DNA of 64,000 nucleotides, from the NCBI GenBank assembly GCA_036850595.1, contig CM072151.1, positions 23,900,597 to 23,964,596 of the forward strand, in the 5' to 3' direction. This DNA is from Rhyacichthys aspro. Its lineage: Eukaryota > Chordata > Actinopteri > Gobiiformes > Rhyacichthyidae. The notes beneath the pieces were generated by a model. It had not been told where the DNA came from. It was given only the letters and a program-made list of their open reading frames with translations, and made no database searches. Each line of letters starts with the position of its first letter. Within the stretch, counting starts at the first letter, position 1. Both the position numbers and the translations under genes were made by a program. Below, piece after piece: positions 11,610 through 63,580 of the stretch.

Positions 11610-13470
11610 ATACAACAGACCCCATGAGGACACCCCTAGTCAAATAACCCCTGTCCATCCACGGAGCCCTGACCGCCTGTGGCGCTTGGCATCCAGGTGA
11701 AAGCTGTTCAACCACCTCTACAGGGGCGTAGGAGGCAGCTCTTCTCCAGGTTGACCTTGAGGCCTAATTGGACCACATGGGTGAACAGACGACCTGTGTC
11801 CCGAGTTGAACACATTTGTGACGATACCCAGAGAGGCCAGTTGTACACCACAGGCCTGCAGTGGGGCAAGAGCCGCCTTTATGCATCAGGTAAACACTCT
11901 TGGGGAGAGCGAAAGCCCAAATGGCAGCACTCTAAACTGCCAATGGTGGCCCGATAAGCAAACCTGAGGAAGCGCTGGTGTTGTGGCACTATGGGTACAT
12001 GAAAGTACGCATCTGTCAGGTCTATCGATATAAACTGATTGATCTGGGTAGCAGCAGAGGATCTACAGCCTCAATTGCACCTTTGGCCAGGAGGGCGGAA
12101 AACTCCTGGTCCACGGATAGAGCCTTTACCGGGTCGCTGATGATAGTCGTTTTTACCCGGCCTGACATGTGTGGCCGGCGTTGGAACTACAGCATGTAAC
12201 CATGAGTCAAGGTGGCAACCACCCATGGAGCTGCAGCATGAGCAGCCCGGTGACTGAGCTGCTGATGGGAAAAGTAACTGACAGACAGCCTGGTGGTCTC
12301 ACTTCCCCTAGGGGCCATGGGGGGTCCAATGCCTTTCTGATTTTCAGGCAGCTTCAAGAAAGTCCCTGTTAGGCCTCTGTTGTACAGGCCGAGGAAAACT
12401 GATGTCGATGGGGTAATTCCAAGGTTGTCGACGGCCACTGAAGCCAGCGGTCAGACCCCTTGACCTACAGGGAGGTGGCATGGCCCTGTTGAGGCCAAAA
12501 AGCTGTTGTCTGGTCTGCTGTGCTTGGACAGTCTTTTCCAATTTCCCAGGCAGAAGGCAGGAAGGGCACAAGTCATGTCCATCATCAACCTGTGGGAGCA
12601 ACAGTGGGAGCCATCCATGTCAATAATAACTAATAACTGCCAGTATTTGAGTTAACATTATAAGGCAAAGCTAGGAGCGGGGCGCGGACACCGCCTTCAC
12701 CAGCAGCGGCAAAGCACCAAACTAAAAACAGCTAATGAAGTTAGCGACTAACACTATTAAACCTGAAATTAAAAAGCTAGTGCTGTGAGTGGGGTCGCGC
12801 ATGCTGCCTTCACCAACAGCGGCAAGCACAAAACAAAAGCAGCCATCACAGTTAGCAATAGAGAACAACACACAAATACCTCCAAATAAGAGTGTGCTAA
12901 CGCAGCCCTTGGAGGACAAACTCTACTGCTACAACCGACACGGTTACAGGGCTTCCAGCAACATGGACGATGGGAGTCATCGTGATACAGAGAGTCGCCA
13001 TAAGCTGTCCTGACCGGACCCGGTACTGTCTCAGGAGGCTGGTGTGGATGAGGAATCCCCATTTGTTGTGCAGCAGAGAAGAACAGTAGCACCAAGTCAT
13101 CCAATGAGTAATGATGAGACTGTTGCAGGTCAGAAGCAACAGAGGAATCAGTGTGAGGGGAGCCTGCATCATCACAGCGGCTCCCTCGGTCCTCACTTTC
13201 CTCATCCACATCCATTCCAATTCAATTAATTCCTGGGTCAGGAAGCGTTGGCGAGTCTGGACTCATGAAAGCAGCGCGGCGCTCTGTCTCCTCTCTGGGG
13301 AGAGCGAGGCACGCAGGACGAGGGCTGCACCTGGTGCTGCCATGCCCACAGACAGGTGAAGCAGCTGTCATGTCCATCCATCATGATCTGTGTCAGAGGT
13401 GCTGGCATACACCAGAGAGGTAACCATTTGTGAAGCCCGTAGGTGGGCGGAGCACACACGAAGTAGAGCT
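11610..13470 (-). mobile_element. DIRS-like retrotransposon remnant
   Basis: Reading leftwards, 13470-12770 holds Ser-rich, Gag-like frames, and 12199-11680 holds RT sequence with FISIDLTDAYFHVPIVPQH (motif A, about 11983-12040 on the minus strand) followed by GLKVNLEKSCLL. The ISIDLTDAYFHVP-x-x-PQH text is characteristic of DIRS-type RT. The YLDD part is broken and no tyrosine recombinase was seen. A second copy of the Gag-like part occurs at about 56990-57530. Confidence 0.6.
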
Positions 13471-13933
13471 GAAGTACTGTATCTACAGCAATCCGCTCAG
13501 ACTAATGCTGCATTCATGTGGCCTTGTATAAATAAATAAGGTAACGTTAAACCTGGCCTGTTTGTAGCGTTTAATGCTAATATGTCCGACTGATTTACTA
13601 AGTAATCATTGAGACATTAATAAAAATCAACAGTAACACTCTTTTACGACAGCTGTGTTTTTGTGTCACACGGAGCAGAGAACCAATCTTTGTTACTGCA
13701 GAAGTACGGAGGACCATGTGGTTTCAGCCACAGCTAGGCCATAAGTAAAGGAAAGACTAAAATGCTACATCAGCACAGACCCCAGATTCTCTGCATTGTT
13801 ATGTTATTGTTGTTAACAGAGGTGTGATTTTATGGACATTGTTTGTTTTTGAAAGGAAGCTATCCAAACCGGCCAGTTTGGAAGAAAAAAAAAAAAAACA
13901 TGTCTTCTGAAACAGTAGGGTAATTTTTGTGTA

Positions 13934-14550
13934 CAGTGGTCCCTTGTTTATCGCGGGGGTTACGTTATAAAAATAACCCGCAATAGGCGAAATCCGCAAA
14001 GTAGTCAGCTTTAATTTTTTTACAATTATTATATATGTTTTAAGGCTGTAAAACCCCTCACCACACACTTTATACACTTTTCTCAGACAGGCATTAACAT
14101 TTTCTCACATTTCTCTCTTGTTCAAACACTCTCAAAGTTCAAACCTTAGCATCTACCTCTGCCTTTTGGGTGCGACCGCAGGTGCCTTTGTCGGTGCAGA
14201 ACGTTTTGTCAACATTGTGGGTTTTGTCGGGGAGAAAACTTGCAAACATACAGCACTTCAGGGTCACACTGCTAGCGATCGAACATTTATGTAAATTTGG
14301 CCGACCGCATTCTGTACTGTACAGGAGACACGGCACGGAGGAGATTGATTGACAATGGTCTACAGTCCCTTAGCCAATCAGGACACAGAAGACAATGCGC
14401 GAGTTCTCCCTTAGCCAATTAGGACGCAGAACACAATGCACGTTCATACGCTGTAAAAAAAAAAAAAAAAGCATGCAAAATTGCACTAAAAAAAATCCGT
14501 GAAACAGCGATGCCACGAAAGGTGAACCGCGTTATAGCGAGGGACAACTG
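13934..14550. mobile_element. Tigger-like (Tc1/mariner) non-autonomous element, copy 1
   Basis: It starts CAGTGGTCCCTTGTTTATCG and ends GAGGGACAACTG, so the ends are inverted repeats (CAGTGGTCCCT versus CAGTTGTCCCT). It sits between TA dinucleotides (13932-13933 and 14551-14552), the Tc1/mariner target. The interior has no transposase frame. It carries two imperfect copies of a segment with 'ccttagccaat(c/t)aggac' near 14370 and 14412, then an A-run and 'gcatgcaaaattgcac'. Related copies lie at 29324, 31243 and 45539. Confidence 0.8.
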
Positions 14551-14569
14551 TACCATCTATTTGTGGGTT

Positions 14570-15450
14570 GGTAGTAGCTTCAGAAAATGGTCTGTCCTCT
14601 GTCCTAGTCATTGTAGATCTCAGTGCAGCCTTCAACACAATAGACCACAGTCTCTTGTTACAGAGCTTAGAGCCTGACATTGAGATTAGAGGATCAGCTC
14701 TCTGCTGGTTTAAATCTAACAGATAGATACAAATTCATTAGAGTAAAGGAACAATCATCAGCATGCACAATAGTTAACGATGGAGTACCTCAGGATCCGG
14801 TACAAGATCTCTTTATGTCATACATGCTCCCCTTAGGCTATATAATCAGAAAGCACTGGATTAATTTCTATTGTTACGCCGACAGCACTCCCGCAAACCA
14901 GGCAAATTAGATGCCTGTGTGAAATAGGTAAGAACATGAATGACAGTAAATTATCTACGTCTAAATCCATAAAAAAACTAAGGGGGGTTATACGAGGCAC
15001 CAGAAATCTAAGAGACACACTATCAGACCAAATTGTGAATTTATATAGTGTGAGTTTAGCTTCACTTTCAACTGTTAGAAACCTTGGACTCATATTTGAC
15101 CAAGATTCGTGTTTTAAAACACACATAAATTCAAGCTTTTTAATCTGCACAACATTAGGAATTAGGAATATCGTATCTAAGGCATTTGTTATGCCTAGGT
15201 TACACTATTGCAATTCTCTGCTGGTAAGATGCCCAAATAGCTCTTTGAAAAGTTTTCAGCTTGTCAAAACTGCAGCCACTAGAATACTGATAGCAGCAGG
15301 AACAGTTGAGAGCACATTACCTTTTCAAAATTACATGTTCAAAAAATGTTTAATATCCTCTGTTCTGTAGATTATGATGTTTGCTTAGCACCAAAATGCT
15401 AGCTCCAGGAAGAATCGCCTCCATGTGCTCTTTACCTGTTAGGTGGAGAA
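14570..15450 (+). pseudogene. L2-type LINE reverse transcriptase, decayed
   Basis: The plus strand reads VLVIVDLSAAFNTIDHSLLLQS at the start (RT motif A, catalytic Asp in VDLSAAFNTIDH). A degraded VPQ block near 14785 and a frame at 14936-15370 with VRNLGLIFDQDSCF, RLHYCNSLLV and SLKSFQLVKTAATRIL follow. This is the normal 3' RT order of fish L2/CR1-group LINEs. Stops and frameshifts interrupt it. It sits directly after the Tigger-like element. Confidence 0.8.
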
Positions 15451-15884
15451 TTAGAATGGCTGGCCAGAAGATCCAAATCACATGACGTATATCGTATTGA
15501 TTTCCTTTGTTTCTGGGGGAATGTATTAAAAATTTTTCTTTTTTTTTTTTCAAAGGAAGGGCATTCCCAGCCAAAAAGGTGACCTTATCAATGTACAGCA
15601 GTGCTATCTACTCAATCAAAATACCTCCCCTTCCTACTTTTTTATTTTTTCAAAGACAAGAGTGTTATGTTGGTTGTGCAGAAATACGCAGGCTCAGTAA
15701 CTCTTTACGAATTTTAATACGAGCTGGCAGGCGTGTCACGGTACAGGTACATTCTCTGTTATCCTCTCACTCTTTTTCATACTGTTTGTCTAGCCTTGTT
15801 CTCATTCACCTTGTCACAGTGCCATCTATTGGTGAGGTGTATATCAGTATAATTATGGTATTACATACCATAATGTATCTGTAG

Positions 15885-15960
15885 ACACAACAAAGAGCAA
15901 ACTGTGGGACAATGAAACTGTATTTCATTGGTCCACAGTTTGCTCTTGTCTTGTTTGTGT
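15885..15960 (+). other. long near-perfect hairpin in the last NFI intron
   Basis: Bases 15893-15917 pair with 15923-15947 around the 5-nt loop ctgta. There are 25 consecutive positions with one mismatch (15909/15931) and one G-U pair (15908/15932). Pairing can extend, with bulges, to about 15885 and 15960. It begins about 110 bp upstream of the last NFI acceptor. It could be a palindromic MITE, a microRNA-like precursor or a structured intron element. Sequence alone does not decide. Confidence 0.6.
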
Positions 15961-16069
15961 TAGACATACATATGTCACATATTAATTCAGATGTGCAGCT
16001 AATAAAGAGTCTTTATGAAGCACACTATTTCTGCTGTGAATAACTCATTGAAGCCATGTTGTCTTTCAG

Positions 16070-16090
16070 TCTTGGTATCTGGGGAACTGA
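16070..16090 (+). CDS. nfic: nuclear factor I, last coding exon (C-terminal SWYLGN)
   Basis: After the acceptor gtctttcag the first seven codons read S-W-Y-L-G-N-stop. Joined in phase 0 to the exon ending at 6647, this gives ...GGVYQTQ-SWYLGN, matching the conserved QSWYLG end of vertebrate NFI proteins, with one extra Asn. Only 21 nt of this exon are coding; the rest is 3' UTR. The upstream intron is 9.4 kb. An overlapping longer frame in another phase (16056-16265) would skip this stop, but its sequence has no known domain, so the SWYLGN reading is preferred. Confidence 0.78.
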   Translation, partial: SWYLGN

Positions 16091-19000
16091 GCAGATGGAA
16101 GACAGGCCGGTGAAGCAGTATCTGATCGCACAGAAAGTCCAAGTGAATATGCAACAGATCCAGCGGAGCCAGTGGCCCGTGTGTGGCCTTCCCTGCTGTC
16201 CCCTTTGTTCACTGCAGGTGCTGCTTATCATATATGCAAAAGCCTCAGTTTTTATGAACCATTGAAATTATCTGATGTTTCTATGTAATGTTTCTTTGCA
16301 CTTTTTAATCTGTTACTAATGCAACTTGTAAAGACAGTGCTTTGCTTTTACCTTCTCATCAAAATTTGGAGAGGTTTAAAGTTTTACTGACAATCGTTTG
16401 TCTGAGTCCATTGTGATTTTTTTTGTGTATTGGATTTGAATTCTGGTACTTGTGTGAGCCTTGTGTCCTCACAGTGCTGTAGTACACTTAAGTACAGCAT
16501 GCTTTGTAACAGCAGCCACTCATCTGTCTCACTCCATCGTGAGTGAAGGTAGCAGCGTCAGCTTTAGAAAGTGACAGTGGCTTACCAGGTAGAGTGGGAA
16601 GTCCAACTCCTCCTGTTCACTCTATCAAAGTGTCCTTGGGCAGTGACCTTGTGTCTGCAAAGCTGCTGCAACAGTGTGTGAGTGCTTGTGGGTGGATGGG
16701 TGCTTGATAAACAGTGTTTTGAGTGCCTATGCAGGTAGAAAAACACTAAATAAATGCATACCGGCACTAAACAGTTGGTGTTTTGTATAACCATGTGCTG
16801 TTGACAAGAAAGATAAGCTACTGGTACATTTTGGCAACACAAGTAAAGCGGACCGCAGTACAAAATTGCAGATTGAACTTGAACAAGATGATTTTGACAA
16901 ATGTGTGTGTGAGAGACAATCACACTACACATAGAGGAGTAGTTGTACTTTGTACATCATTGATATTACATAAATGCATATTAGGTAAAGTAACACCTAA
17001 ATATGTTTTCAGGGCTGTGCAAAAATATGTATAGATATAACACAATCTTGAGCCATATGTTTATAGCAAATAATGCAGAAGCAGACATACTCTGAAGCAT
17101 CATTAATGCAGTAGAACTTGGGCTACAGCATTGGCACTGGGACAGAACAGCTCTGCTCTGGAACAATCCAGCAGGACCCGGTCCGTCAGCAGAATGCTAC
17201 TGTTAGCATTCATAAATAGAGTGTGTCACATAGGAGAAGTATTAGTAGCATGCCCAAATGATGAATGGGAGGCTGGGACTTCTGTTGCCAAAATGTCAGT
17301 GCATATATTGTATGACGTCACTTGAAAAAGGGTCTGCATGAAAATTTTAAGCACACCTTAAACATATGGCTGTGAGGCCAATAACTGCTTTGACAAACAG
17401 TAGCAAAAAGACAGTTGCCAGCTACTTCACAGTTTTCTAATATTCAATCAGAAAAACGGCAAATGCAGGTTTTAATTCATAAAAAGAGCCCAAAGTGGCA
17501 TGGGAGCCTTCATGTGCCTGCTGACAGAGTTGTACTGTTGTACTGAAGTCTACTGCTGAGTGGAGACAAGGCAGTCAGTAATTTCCAAGGGCTTCATTCA
17601 GTCAGCGTTAGACACCACACATTTGCAGTGCCCTACAGAATATTTTGCTCAAAATGTATTCTGATAGGCCTAACACATTTTGTCTGTGTGATATTCCTTT
17701 TGGCAGTTTTTGATGTGTCAGTGTGAGTCCAACCACAGCCAATTTCTATAGTGCTCATAGTTTTATGTTATTTAATATTTTGTAAGGAATAATATATAAG
17801 GAGTATGGAAAAATATAGGTTCAGTATGGAAAAATATAGGTTCATATAGGTAGTGGCAGACTACAGTGAGCAAACACATCTGGAAAAAAATCAGATCATA
17901 TTTTAAGTAAATCTTGTGCCTGACACTTTAAACGGTTTAGGACAAAATGTATTACCTGAATGACATTACTAAATAAAATGGTTATAAAAGCCTTTCCTGT
18001 GTCTTTACTGTCCACTTTCTCAGACAAAGGGACAGTAGCAGCCACTGTTGGGTTAGAAAAAATAAGTAAAATGTAGTATTAACAGTGTATATTAATTGGA
18101 CAAGTCATAACATGTAAAAAATGAAAAAGGAATAGTAGACTTTTAATTTGTGACTAGTGCCAGTGTCTTTATTGTGAGTCCACTGAACTGTCCGAGAATG
18201 GACAAATGTTCAAACTCATCTAAATAACACTATTTGTTGTGTCATACTAACTATTTTATTGTTAAAATGTATTTCCAGAAGGTGTGCACAGAAGCCATTA
18301 TTTCCTCCATAATTTGACTTTTTTCATTCATTCATTTTCTACCCCTTACCCCCTCCGGGTGATGGGGCTCGAGTCTATCCCAGCTGAGGCGGCTTGGATC
18401 CTGGCCGCAGTGAACCACGGTTGTGTGGCTCTTACTCCAGGAGTGTTTGTCCAGTCTTCAGCAGTAGTTGGTGGCCTCTGGTTGTTCTTTAAATGCAGCT
18501 GTGCTTTGGTGCGGCTCACACTGACATGTTTGTATGAGTACTGTGTGAGCACTGTGTGAGAACTGTGTGAGGCGGTGCTGCTGCTGTGAACTGCATGGTG
18601 CTGGTCATGCTGCTGACCTGAATGCATGGCTCTGCGATTGATAATACCTCCTCAATGTTCTTTGCTACAACAGAAGAACTGGCTTTTTCCACACACAGGT
18701 ATTTCCCTCTTATTGAACTTTTGCACGATGTTTTATAAACACATTATGTGCCTTGGCTTGCGTTAAACAGTAAATATAGACATAAATAAAGGAATAAGTG
18801 ACACTTTTAAAACTAGACGCTGCATGTGTCAGCACATTACATTAGCAGGGCCTCACATTTCTGTGGCTTGCCTAAAGCTTCTTCAATCTGCACTTTTACA
18901 TGTTATCAGAATCTTAAGTCTTCTTTCTGCACAAATACAGGTAATACTAGAATTACAAGACAGAAAAAAAGTAATTATTGTGAAGTAATAATCCAAAAGG

Positions 19001-20599
19001 ATCAAAGTATAGAGGCATTTTTAAGTTTTTGACTGCCATCTTATCTTCCTACATCTATTTAATATATACTAAATGGTAAAGAATGAATTGGTGGTGCCCA
19101 ATGCTGCCTGGTGCCTGTTCAGTGAGACTGTATGACAGCACATTGAAGAGACATCACTTATGTGATGAACAAGGCACTTCTTTCCCTTAGCTTTAAGCTG
19201 TTTGTGTGGCCATTCTCTAGAATCATTTTCTGGGGCCATTGCTTCTTATAGCCCATGCATCCCTCAATTCCGTGGTGCAGTGGACTTCCAGCTGGGCCTG
19301 AGATAGGCCCATGGCAGTGGTCTTAGTTGAATGATATAATAATCTCCTTCATGAGCCACAGATGATCTGTGAACTCCTCTGTCAAACCATAGTCTTGAAG
19401 TAGATCAAGCCTCACTCCACACTCCACAGTTCAGTGTGACAAGCTTTGGAACCACAGCCCTCTTTACTTCTGCTTCCTGTTTTAGTCTGAGTGAGGATCC
19501 TCTGTCCTCTAATCAGCCACCAAGCCACTGTCTTGATCTTAGTGGTGCTGAGAGTGGGCTGGTACAGTACACTTTTTAGCACCTAAAAGGTGCCACACTA
19601 AACTGAAGTGCTCCTGATGCCCGTGAGTCGAACAGGGCTGTATGTGTTTGTTAGTCATGTTAGGCTCCAAAACATTTGGATCTACCAGCAGCAGGTTGAT
19701 GGGATGAAATGGATTAAAACACGGACAGTAGTGCCTTTCAGCCAGCGCTGTTCTCTTTGCTGTGCACTGCAGTGTTGTTGGATTTGGCTACACATTTGTG
19801 CAGTTCTCAGGTGACAAGCCATATAAAGATACACTGTTAGGAAATCCAGAAGAAACACAGAAGGTTTATGAATCTACACACACAGAGGAAAATGGATCTG
19901 ACACACTCATATATGATTACAGGTTTTGTTGAACTGCTGATATACATAAGTATATTCTTACTAATGCACAGTGGCTCACAGACACCCGCCTCAGTCTCCT
20001 TTGTCAAAAGTATAAAGACAAACTTCTGCCAACGTGGACACATGTTGCCGCTGGACACACTCGTGTTTGTCTGTTCGTTTTTCAGTTAAGTTTAAAACAT
20101 TTGAAATCCTTAGAATATTTAATAAAACAAATGTCTCCAGCTCTCTTTCTGTAACAGAGGCCGGGTGGGAGCTGTCAGCAAACAGTGCTTTTCAGAGACT
20201 CTTAAAAAGAGCTGGAGGAAAGCCCGACATACTGTCATTTATTTTGTTCACAGTGACTGCAAACATGAGGAAATAGGATTCTCTCACAGTTCCAAGTCCT
20301 CAAACTGTGGGCTGCTCCTTTGATCCAGTCAGACTGTTTTGGTTTGAGCTATAAGACCATGGGCGGGAATGTTCTTTAGGTGAGGTAGTGTTTGAGCTGA
20401 ACTTTGATCTGTAATCATAATGTTCATTTATTACAGCCCTATTAAATCAATGCAAATGCTGATAAGGTCATTATTCAAAGTTTGTATGTTTCCTTATGCA
20501 AATATGAATATAAAACTATTAAAAAGCTGCAAGCCAGCAGGCCGTCTGTGTGTTTTTTTTATGTGTTCGTATGTGTTTTTGTGACTCTGCGGATGAACA
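16091..20599 (+). other. probable NFI 3' UTR and short intergenic region
   Basis: From the stop to the sass6 promoter there is no convincing coding exon, and far fewer mobile elements than on either side. NFI transcripts in vertebrates carry multi-kb 3' UTRs, so much of this is probably UTR. AATAAA signals occur at 16749-16754, 17972-17977, 18785-18790 and 20121-20126; which one is used is unknown. A perfect 21-bp tandem duplication lies at 17802-17843. Confidence 0.5.
18330..18430. repeat. fragment of a common fish interspersed repeat
   Basis: The stretch 'cattcattttctacc' followed by 'gatggggctcgagtctatcccagctgaggcgg' resembles the start of the fuller copy at 35562-36008. It is a short truncated copy inside the probable NFI 3' UTR. 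Confidence 0.55.
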
Positions 20600-20799
20600 T
20601 TTAATTTAACGTCCGCCTTTATCCACACACAAGGTGGCGCTACATTACATTTAAAGCAATGGCGATAAAACACCAGGAGGAAGAAAAAGAAGATTGGGTT
20701 CCGGTCCCGTGACCTATAAACCGGAGACAGTTCTGTTGGCGGCAGTAGAGCGCCACTTTGGAAAAACTGTTGTAGACTCTTTTGTTGGATTCGGTGTAG
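20600..20799 (+). promoter_or_regulatory. probable sass6 promoter and 5' UTR
   Basis: The 200 bp before the sass6 start codon has locally raised GC and several CpGs. No TATA box stands at a convincing distance. The block 'tctgttggcggcagtagagcgcc' (20732-20754) resembles E2F/CHR-type cell-cycle promoter sequence, which would suit a centriole-duplication gene. This is inference from position and composition. Confidence 0.4.
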
Positions 20800-60601
<39,802 letters not shown>

Positions 60602-60722
60602 CCATGTCTTCCAGAGCCCAATCACTCCTGTTCATCTCAGTGACAAACTCCAAACTGAGGGATTTTATTCATCTTGGTGCTATCTATGTATTCAATGTGT
60701 AACTCAACTAAGGAGTTGTTTA

Positions 60723-60728
60723 AATAAA
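60723..60728 (+). terminator. predicted sass6 poly(A) signal
   Basis: An AATAAA hexamer lies 122 bp after the sass6 stop codon, an ordinary distance for a short 3' UTR. Confidence 0.6.
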
Positions 60729-60822
60729 GGATCTCTAAAATATAGAAATCATTTTAACTTGTGTTAAGTATTGTTATCTACATGTGGCTTCTTTAAAAAA
60801 AAGTAAACATTTATGTTTTTTC

Positions 60823-60828
60823 TTTATT
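60823..60828 (-). terminator. predicted poly(A) signal of the convergent membrane-protein gene
   Basis: AATAAA on the minus strand lies about 1.0 kb after that gene's stop codon. It faces the sass6 signal at 60723-60728 across 94 bp. Confidence 0.45.
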
Positions 60829-61827
60829 TCACTGCTGTCTGTCACATTTGGGTGTCTGAACATTCTGTACATAAAAAATACAAAAACACTATTAGTTCCA
60901 TTTTTTATGAAATTAAGTGTCAAGTGAACTTTGAACAACCACTTCTGCAGAGCCTAGGCCCTGGTCCTAGAAGCGTTCTCCTTATTTCAATGTTCAATGT
61001 TTGTGGTACACCAGTGAGCTGTTTCAGGCTCTAATGTTTCTCCTTAAAGCATCCGCTTTGGAATTTTACAAGGAAGAGGTGGCCAATTTTCCAGTTACCT
61101 GAAAGTTTTACATTTAAACACTGCCTTAACACAATCCAACTGCACCAAATTTCACTTGGATTTAAGAAATCCAGAACGATGTTTATGGTTGAGTTCATAT
61201 TTCACCATACATTTCACTTTACGCTTTAATATGCTCAAACAAAAATTAAAAACAGTTAAAAATTCAATGGAACATTCTGTTTTGTATAGCAGTAGTAAGT
61301 AAAAGTAACAAGAAATCAAGGCCAAAGAAACTCAATGGAAAAATCTGGCAGAGTGTTTTTTTCACTCAAAGAATATTCACTGATGAGTTGTGAACAGAGT
61401 CGGTCACATACAAAAATTCCAATTCATGTAAAAACCTTGGAGATGACTACGTGACACTGACAGCGGCAGTGTCTTTATGTTGTGCAGAAATGACCTACAG
61501 CCAACATTTTGGGGAGAAAATATTTATAATCATACTTCAGAAAGTGCCCAGCAATAAGTTGAATAGATGTAATAGTTAGTATATTCTGCTCAGTATTAAA
61601 GTCACTGGGCCGTGTTTATCATCAAACTGATCTGAATGAAAGAGCCTTCCACTGCAGCTGTACCACACTCAGACCTGGTGTTAGCCTCCACACTGGGGAC
61701 ACGCAGAGTTCGGGTTAAGATGACTATAAAGACCACAAACTGTGTCCAGCAATTTCTGAGAACAATACAACCAGTTAAGTTCTCTCCTTAATAAGAACCG
61801 ATCATTCTGAACAGGTCTGATTCTGGT

Positions 61828-62205
61828 TCAGCAGTGGATCTCGTAGGCAATCTGAGAGTCTATGAACAGGTTGCCGTGGTTTAGAAACATGCCCTCAGTC
61901 TCTGACGTCATGACGGGCTCTGCCTCCCCTCCTTCCCCTGCCATTCTCCTCATAGTCCGAATGTCGTCCTGTTGTTTGCCAGGGGCCGGTGCAGGGCTCG
62001 AGGACTGGCCCTGTCCTGATGAGTGGCTGTGGCTGGAGCTGTCAGACGGAGCGGGGCACACCTCTGGAGGTACAACTGGGGGCAATACTGGCTTGGCCCT
62101 GTTCAGAACATACATTTCGTGCCCACGCTCGTCACGGTATTCTTCCAGCTGCGCAAAGGTGGTAGGGCCATCGGAGTAGTCGTTCACGTACAAGATGCTC
62201 TCCTC
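61828..62205 (-). CDS. unidentified single-pass membrane protein, terminal exon (cytoplasmic tail)
   Basis: The minus-strand acceptor tgtgtctttcag is followed by 125 codons and TGA, starting in phase 0 with EESILYVNDYSDGPTTFAQL and EEYRDERGHEMYVLNRAKP. A Pro-rich run (PVLPPVVPPEV), a Ser/His/Gln-rich low-complexity stretch and an end IDSQIAYEIHC follow. The first 45 residues look conserved, with possible Tyr phosphorylation sites. I do not recognise the family. It joins in phase to the membrane-spanning exon at 63849, so it is read as the intracellular tail of a type I membrane or adhesion-type protein. Codon use and lack of stops argue for a real exon. The 3' UTR probably runs to about 60800. 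Confidence 0.75.
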   Translation of the reverse strand, partial: EESILYVNDYSDGPTTFAQLEEYRDERGHEMYVLNRAKPVLPPVVPPEVCPAPSDSSSHSHSSGQGQSSSPAPAPGKQQDDIRTMRRMAGEGGEAEPVMTSETEGMFLNHGNLFIDSQIAYEIHC

Positions 62206-62479
62206 CTGAAAGACACACATGTATTCTCTGGTCATGAACTGAACACAGACAACAGTACTGGCTGAACTAACTTAAAAAAATCAATAGTAATATTTAGATG
62301 TTATTAAATTACAACACTGGCGTGTGTGTGAGAGTCTCATGAATCCAGTGGGATTTACAGTTTAAAGTGCAGTTCAAGTAGAGAAATAATTATCTTTGTG
62401 TGGACAAGTCAAAGTAAGAACACGACTATCTGCACTATCTCTGCAGGTTATTTTGACGACAGATTGTGAATTTTGATGC

Positions 62480-63580
62480 AGCTTGTTTGCCCCTTCCTGA
62501 TTTTTTTTATTGTTTTGCATACTTAACTGTTTCAGATCAAACACATTTAAACATTAGACAAAGATAACTTAAGTAAACACAAAATGCAGCTTTTAAGTGA
62601 TGATTTTACTTATCAAGGGAAAAAAGCTATATGAACCTACACGTGAAGCCATTTCTGAAGTTTGGGACTCCAGCAAACCACGGTGAGGGCCATTATCCAC
62701 AAATGGAGAAAATATGGAATAGTGGTGAACCTTCCCAGGAGTGGCCGGCCTACGAGAATTTCCCCAAGAGTGCAGCGATGACTCATCCAAGAGGTCAAAA
62801 GAACCCACAACAACATTTAAAGAACTGCAGTCCTCACTTCCCACAGAACATAAAAGCTCTTCTCACTTTTAAATATAAATTGTGGTGTAGCCCGTAAATT
62901 ATTAAATGTTCATACCAACAGTCACATATTGTGGTGTGATGGTCTGTGACTGCTTTGCTGCTTAAGGACCTGAACAACTTGCTGTAATTGATGGAACCAT
63001 GAATTCTACTCTTTACCAAAAGTCCCGAAGGAGAATATCCGTCCATCAGTTCAAGACCTCAAGCTGAAGCACACTTGGGTTTTGTAGCAGGACAATGATC
63101 CAAAAAACACTATAGCAAGTCCACCTCTGATTGGCTTAAAAAAAAACAAAATTATGGTTTTGGAGTGGCCTATTTTTTCATTTTCTTGACCTTAAAAGGG
63201 GATTCATGCTCAAAAACCCTCCAGCGTGGCTGAATTAAAACAGTTCTGCAAAGAAGAGTTGGCCAAAATTCCTCCACAGCAATGTAAAAGATTCACTGCC
63301 AGGTATTGCAAACGCTTGATTGCAGTTATTACTGCTGAGAGTGGAACAACCAGTTATAAGGTTTAGGGGGCAATTGCTGTTTCACATGGGGCCATGTAGG
63401 TTTGTATAGGTTTTTTCCCTTAAAAAATTAAATTATCACTTAAAAATTGCATTTTGTGTTTACTTGAGTTATCTTTGTCTAATGTTTAAATTTGTTTGAC
63501 AATCTGAAACAGTTAAGTATGACAAATATGTAAAAACAATAAGAAATCAGGAAGGGGGCAAACATTTGTTCACAACACTG
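62480..63580 (+). mobile_element. Tc1-like transposon, decayed, in an intron
   Basis: The right end is '...gaaatcaggaagggggcaaac...cacaacactg' followed by TA (63581-63582). The left arm carries 'gccccttcctgattttttt' but its terminal CAGT is lost. Both arms share 'acaaagataact(t/-)aagtaaacac' in inverted orientation, about 200 bp long. The interior (62640-63360) has broken Tc1 transposase text, such as a H-x-I-x-K-W-R-K-Y-G-like block and RSGRP-like block (62690-62750). It lies between the two exons of the membrane-protein gene. Confidence 0.8.

Larger units (their letters stand above)
6648..16069 (+). other. last intron of the NFI gene (9.4 kb)
   Basis: It runs from gtgagt at 6648 to ctttcag ending at 16069. 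It is filled by unrelated mobile elements: hAT, L1, DIRS-like, Tigger-like and L2-type LINE. The stretch 8176-10059 has no recognised gene or repeat family apart from scattered short frames. Confidence 0.7.

Noticed and set aside
16056..16265. A 69-codon plus-strand frame covering the last NFI exon
   Set aside because: It is in a different phase from the SWYLGN-stop reading that completes NFI, and its sequence matches no domain I know.
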